Positions 4,835 to 7,458 of a stretch of DNA of 7,458 nucleotides are shown here, piece by piece. The notes under the pieces are model-generated. The model saw only the letters and a program-made list of their open reading frames with translations. It was not told the DNA's origin and did not search any database. The DNA lies in assembly GCA_044376515.1 (NCBI GenBank), contig JBILKV010000214.1:1-7458 (forward strand), given 5' to 3'. The position numbers and the translations under genes are program-made. Positions within the stretch are counted from its first letter, which is position 1; each line of letters opens with the position of its first letter. Source of the DNA: Chth-196 sp044376515. GTDB lineage: Bacteria; Verrucomicrobiota; Verrucomicrobiia; Chthoniobacterales; Chthoniobacteraceae.

Positions 4835-6367
4835 ATGTACGCGACGCTGCTGCTCCCCAACTTCCGGCTTCAAGCCGTGCTTCGATTTGGTTCCGACCCG
4901 CGGTGCGCGGAGGCTGTTGCGCTGGTGCATGCGGGAGACGGTCAAAGTCAAAACGTTCTCCTGGAGGTTTCGGAATTGGCCGCACAACAGGGGGTTTATG
5001 CCGGCATGTCTGCAGCCAGAGCATTTGCACGCTGTCCGGCACTCAAACTCCTGCCTTCCTGCAGGGAGTCGGAGCGCAACACTCAGGAGGCGCTGTTGCA
5101 AACAGCCTGGTCACTTTCTCCAAAGGTGGAAGTTTTCCAGCCCGGAATCTGCACGGCAGACCTCCGCGGCGCCCGGGGGCAACCGGAACCTCTGCTGTCG
5201 CGGGCACTCTGGCAATTGGAGGGACTCGGTTTGGTTGCAAAGGGGGGGATTGCGCCCGGACCTGATCTGGCGTTGTTGGCCGCACTCAATGCATCTCCGC
5301 TGCTGTGCGTTGAAAACGGGGCGGCCTTTGCGGCAACCCTCCCACTGCGTGCGCTCACGCCGGATCCGGTGCTTCTGGACACCTTGTCACAATGGGGAAT
5401 CCACACCGCGGGCGCCCTGCTCAATCTCCCTCGACAGCAGGTGCTGGAACGGTTGGGGCCGGCGGGACGGACGCTCTGGGAGGCAGCCCGCGGTGGGACT
5501 GCCCGGCCGCTGCGCTGCGTGCAGGAACCGGTGCTCTTTGAGGAATTTCTAACCTTCGAAGGGGAGATTGAAACGCTGGAGCCGCTCCTTTTTGTACTCA
5601 ACCGCTTTCTGGAATCCCTAGCGTGCCGGATGAAACCGATTGCACGGTTGGCTTCGGAAATGCACTTGGAGCTGCCCTTGGAAAACGGGTCTACGCATCG
5701 GCGCGGCTTTGTGGTTCCGGCACCCACGCTGGATGCCGCCGTGCTGCTGGGGATTTTAAAGACCCATCTGGAGCAGCTCAAACTTGAGCACCGTCCGGTG
5801 GGGGTGCGTCTCCGTCTGGAGGCTACCTCCGAACACCACTGTGCGCTGGATTTGTTTGAACCCGTGCTGCGCGATCCGAATCGGTTCGGGGAAACGCTTG
5901 CCAGATTGGGGGCGCTTGTGGGAGAGGACCGCGTGGGGATTGCCCTGCCCGCCGGATCGCACTTTTCGGAGCCCGTCCTTCTGGAAAACGCCTCCCTGCT
6001 TTACAAGACGCATCCGGTTTTTGAGCGAAAATCTCTGCCCTTGCGCCGGGGGCTTCCGCTGCACCGCTTCCGCCCGGCCCCGCCTGCCCGCGTGGATTTT
6101 TCAAACTCCCAACCGGCCTACATTTCGAGTGAGCGAATTTCAGGAAAGATCATTGAAAGCCGCGGTCCCTACAGACTTTCCGGCCACTGGTGGGATGCAG
6201 ACTCTAGAATCAAGGAGGAATGGGACATTGAAGTCAGCCCTCAGCGCCACGCCCATCGCGGCACAGTGTTGGCAAGGATTGCGAATGAAACGAGCGCTGG
6301 TTCGGAAAAAACCACTCCTCGCCGGGACTTTTCGTTAGAAGGCATTTATGACGAACCTCCCCGCTGA
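4835..6367 (+). CDS. imuB: ImuB, catalytically inactive Y-family polymerase homologue
   Basis: The 510-residue protein has the ImuB layout. It opens with MYATLLLPNFRLQAVLRF, where active Y-family polymerases have an acidic metal ligand and ImuB has none. SPKVEVFQPGICTADLRG (95-112) replaces the catalytic Asp-Glu segment and is also without the acidic pair. A helix-hairpin-helix-like region follows (about 170-220, LPLRALTPDPVLLDTLSQWG and NLPRQQVLERLG), then the little-finger-like domain (about 240-345) ending in ALDLF (337-341), a possible weak beta-clamp motif, then LARLGALVGEDRVGIALP. The C-terminal part has LPLHRFRPAPPARV, GPYRLSGHWWD and FSLEGIYD, all typical of ImuB. Its family role is to scaffold ImuA, the clamp and DnaE2 at lesions rather than synthesise DNA. 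An in-frame TAG at 4826-4828 fixes the start at 4835. No SD is visible, so translation could be coupled to imuA. Length is normal and the frame intact. Confidence 0.9.
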   Translation: MYATLLLPNFRLQAVLRFGSDPRCAEAVALVHAGDGQSQNVLLEVSELAAQQGVYAGMSAARAFARCPALKLLPSCRESERNTQEALLQTAWSLSPKVEVFQPGICTADLRGARGQPEPLLSRALWQLEGLGLVAKGGIAPGPDLALLAALNASPLLCVENGAAFAATLPLRALTPDPVLLDTLSQWGIHTAGALLNLPRQQVLERLGPAGRTLWEAARGGTARPLRCVQEPVLFEEFLTFEGEIETLEPLLFVLNRFLESLACRMKPIARLASEMHLELPLENGSTHRRGFVVPAPTLDAAVLLGILKTHLEQLKLEHRPVGVRLRLEATSEHHCALDLFEPVLRDPNRFGETLARLGALVGEDRVGIALPAGSHFSEPVLLENASLLYKTHPVFERKSLPLRRGLPLHRFRPAPPARVDFSNSQPAYISSERISGKIIESRGPYRLSGHWWDADSRIKEEWDIEVSPQRHAHRGTVLARIANETSAGSEKTTPRRDFSLEGIYDEPPR

Positions 6368-6413
6368 AATCCGCGGGCTCCAGTTTCGCTTCTTGACTGC
6401 GTTTTTTCAGCGG
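6361..6413 (+). terminator. Inverted repeat and T-run at the imuB stop, weak terminator candidate
   Basis: CCGCTGAAA (6361-6369, including the imuB TGA) is repeated inverted as TTTCAGCGG (6405-6413), with a 35-nt spacer. Inside it, CAGT and ACTG can form a small stem just before a run of six T (6402-6407). Stem quality is poor for an intrinsic terminator, and the outer repeat and the inner stem plus T-run are alternatives. It could still mark the end of the imuA-imuB transcript. Confidence 0.3.
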
Positions 6414-6575
6414 CCAGAACGAGGCGCCAGAGATTAAACCGATCCCACGCGGAGGACGCAGACACTATTTTACCGGAAACACAGGCGGAACTGTTTATTT
6501 TCCCCCACCCCTGAGCGAGTGCGCGTGCAATTCCTTGCTGCCCTCCACACATCCATATCAGAGATTTCCCTCTTT

Positions 6576-7208
6576 ATGTCCCCCACGTTGCCCATTCCAT
6601 CTGCCGTGTGCATGCAGTCCAAATTCGGTCCCCCTGCCGCCGATGAGCGTTCCGCGGAGTGGCGCCACCTGACTCCGCATGCGCTCCGTTTGACTGAAAC
6701 CGGAGCGCTCCCCCGCCAGCAAACCGAGGTACGCTTTGGATGGGATCCCGCAGGACTCCGCGTCCTGTTTGTGGCCGAAGACAACCATCCTTGGGCGACC
6801 TTTCGCGAACACGATGCGCCCCTGTACAAGGAGGAGGTGTTTGAAGTCTTTCTGGATCCCGAAGGAGATGGCCTAGGATACTTCGAACTGGAAGTGAACC
6901 CAAACAACGCCGTTTTGGACGCGGCGATGCGACGGGTGGCTAGTGGCTACCGGAAAAATTTCAGCTGGCACTGCGAAGGACTGCTCACCAAAGCCCGGGT
7001 GTTTGACGGGGGATGGGCGGCCGAATTGCATATCCCCTTTGCTAGCCTGACCGCGAGCATTCCGGTCCCCGGCGATTGTTGGCGCGTCAACTTTACCCGG
7101 ATCGACCGCCCAACCGACTCTCCAAGGGAGTTGAGTGCCTGGTCTCCCACAGGCCTCGCGCAGTTTCACGTGCCCGCGCGGTTCGGCATGCTCGAGTTCG
7201 CCGGGTAA
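6576..7208 (+). CDS. CBM9-like carbohydrate-binding-fold protein
   Basis: From the ATG at 6576 the product is 210 residues, essentially one beta-sandwich domain of the CBM9-like superfamily. Recognisable segments are TEVRFGWDPAGLRVLFVAEDN (50-70), DAPLYKEEVFEVFLDPEGDG (80-99), YFELEVNPNNAVLD (102-115), the GGWAAELHIPFASL strand pair (145-158), PGDCWRVNFTRIDR (165-178), and AWSPTG-QFHVPARFGMLEF (188-208). The family binds sugars in some enzymes; stand-alone versions in Verrucomicrobia and Planctomycetes are uncharacterised. No convincing signal peptide or lipobox is seen, which is unusual for a sugar-binding role, so a cytoplasmic protein or a misplaced start should be considered. Other in-frame starts are GTG 6519 (229 residues, with an atypical leader) and ATG 6612. 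None has a clear SD. It lies 208 nt after imuB on the same strand; I see no functional link to DNA repair. Confidence 0.8.
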   Translation: MSPTLPIPSAVCMQSKFGPPAADERSAEWRHLTPHALRLTETGALPRQQTEVRFGWDPAGLRVLFVAEDNHPWATFREHDAPLYKEEVFEVFLDPEGDGLGYFELEVNPNNAVLDAAMRRVASGYRKNFSWHCEGLLTKARVFDGGWAAELHIPFASLTASIPVPGDCWRVNFTRIDRPTDSPRELSAWSPTGLAQFHVPARFGMLEFAG

Positions 7209-7262
7209 GGAAGCACAGACCGGGATCCATCGCCGCTTCACTCCGTACCGAGAAGCCTTTCC

Positions 7263-7458
7263 TCATTCCAAACCAGGGGCCCACCATCGCGGAGGCCTCT
7301 TGGCCCGGTATTGGTTTTCTGGGAAACCGGCGGCGGCTTGGCGGCGGCGGATTGCCCATCCAAGGAGGGCGGGGGTTGCTTGGATGCCGCCTCCGGCCTG
7401 AATATTCCACTTTTTAATCACCCCCTTTGCTTCGGGATCCCGTTTGGCAAGTTCCAGT
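7263..7458 (-). CDS. C-terminal part of an unidentified minus-strand protein (enters from right edge)
   Basis: Reading inward from the right edge on the minus strand, one frame is open for 64 codons (from 7457) to a TGA at 7265-7263. It gives LELAKRDPEAKGVIKKWN, then a Gly/Ala stretch, LLGWAIRRRQAAAG, and a Lys/Arg/Trp-rich tail ending WWAPGLE. The first part reads like ordinary protein and the frame is convergent with the CBM9-like gene, with a 54-bp spacer, which is a common arrangement. The tail is less protein-like and contains an 8-bp inverted repeat (CATCCAAG 7357-7364, CTTGGATG 7379-7386). I recognise no family. The alternative is that the whole stretch is non-coding. Confidence 0.45.
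   Translation of the reverse strand, partial: LELAKRDPEAKGVIKKWNIQAGGGIQATPALLGWAIRRRQAAAGFPENQYRAKRPPRWWAPGLE

Noticed and set aside
4549..5265. 238-codon plus-strand ORF bridging imuA and imuB
   Set aside because: It runs through the palindromic element and over the 5' part of imuB in another frame; the product is Arg/Pro/Gly-rich and unlike any family.
6393..6421. TTGACT at 6393-6398 as a -35 box for the CBM9-like gene
   Set aside because: No -10-like hexamer lies 16-18 bp downstream.

Overview
The window is GC-rich bacterial DNA, probably from Verrucomicrobiota or a close PVC-group relative. This placement is an inference. It rests on a lexA-imuA-imuB mutagenesis cassette, a stand-alone CBM9-like protein of a type common in that group, an Ala/Pro-rich edge protein with LPPK and ETVR-like patches, and the near absence of Shine-Dalgarno sequences. 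No rRNA, tRNA, CRISPR array or transposase is visible.

Layout. Bases 1-353 (minus strand) hold the 5' part of an Ala/Pro-rich protein that enters a perfect 24-bp tandem repeat (four copies, 8-residue unit PAPVAAIP) and leaves the window. A 127-bp divergent spacer follows. On the plus strand come an extended-SDR nucleotide-sugar epimerase/dehydratase (481-1428) and, almost abutting it, an M20-family zinc amidohydrolase (1434-2585, possibly starting at 1404). A hairpin at 2596-2621 may end that unit.

The centre is a DNA-damage module. A LexA-type self-cleaving repressor (2668-3363) starts inside a 30-bp near-perfect palindrome at 2641-2670, a good candidate for its own operator. A 572-bp gap without a convincing gene, but with a GC-rich hairpin and TGTCCA/TGGACA palindromes, leads to imuA (3936-4700; its 3' end may be frameshifted). 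A MITE-like imperfect palindrome (4705-4821) fills the imuA-imuB gap. Then comes imuB (4835-6367), an inactive Y-family polymerase relative. LexA would repress, and ImuA and ImuB would form the accessory part of a translesion 'mutasome'. The usual third partner, DnaE2/ImuC, is not in this window.

Downstream are a CBM9-like protein (6576-7208, start uncertain) and, convergent with it, the 3' end of a minus-strand ORF entering from the right edge (7263-7458). The most interesting points are the lexA palindrome (which does not match the known verrucomicrobial LexA box), the possible -1 frame change at the end of imuA, the palindromic element between imuA and imuB, and the missing dnaE2.
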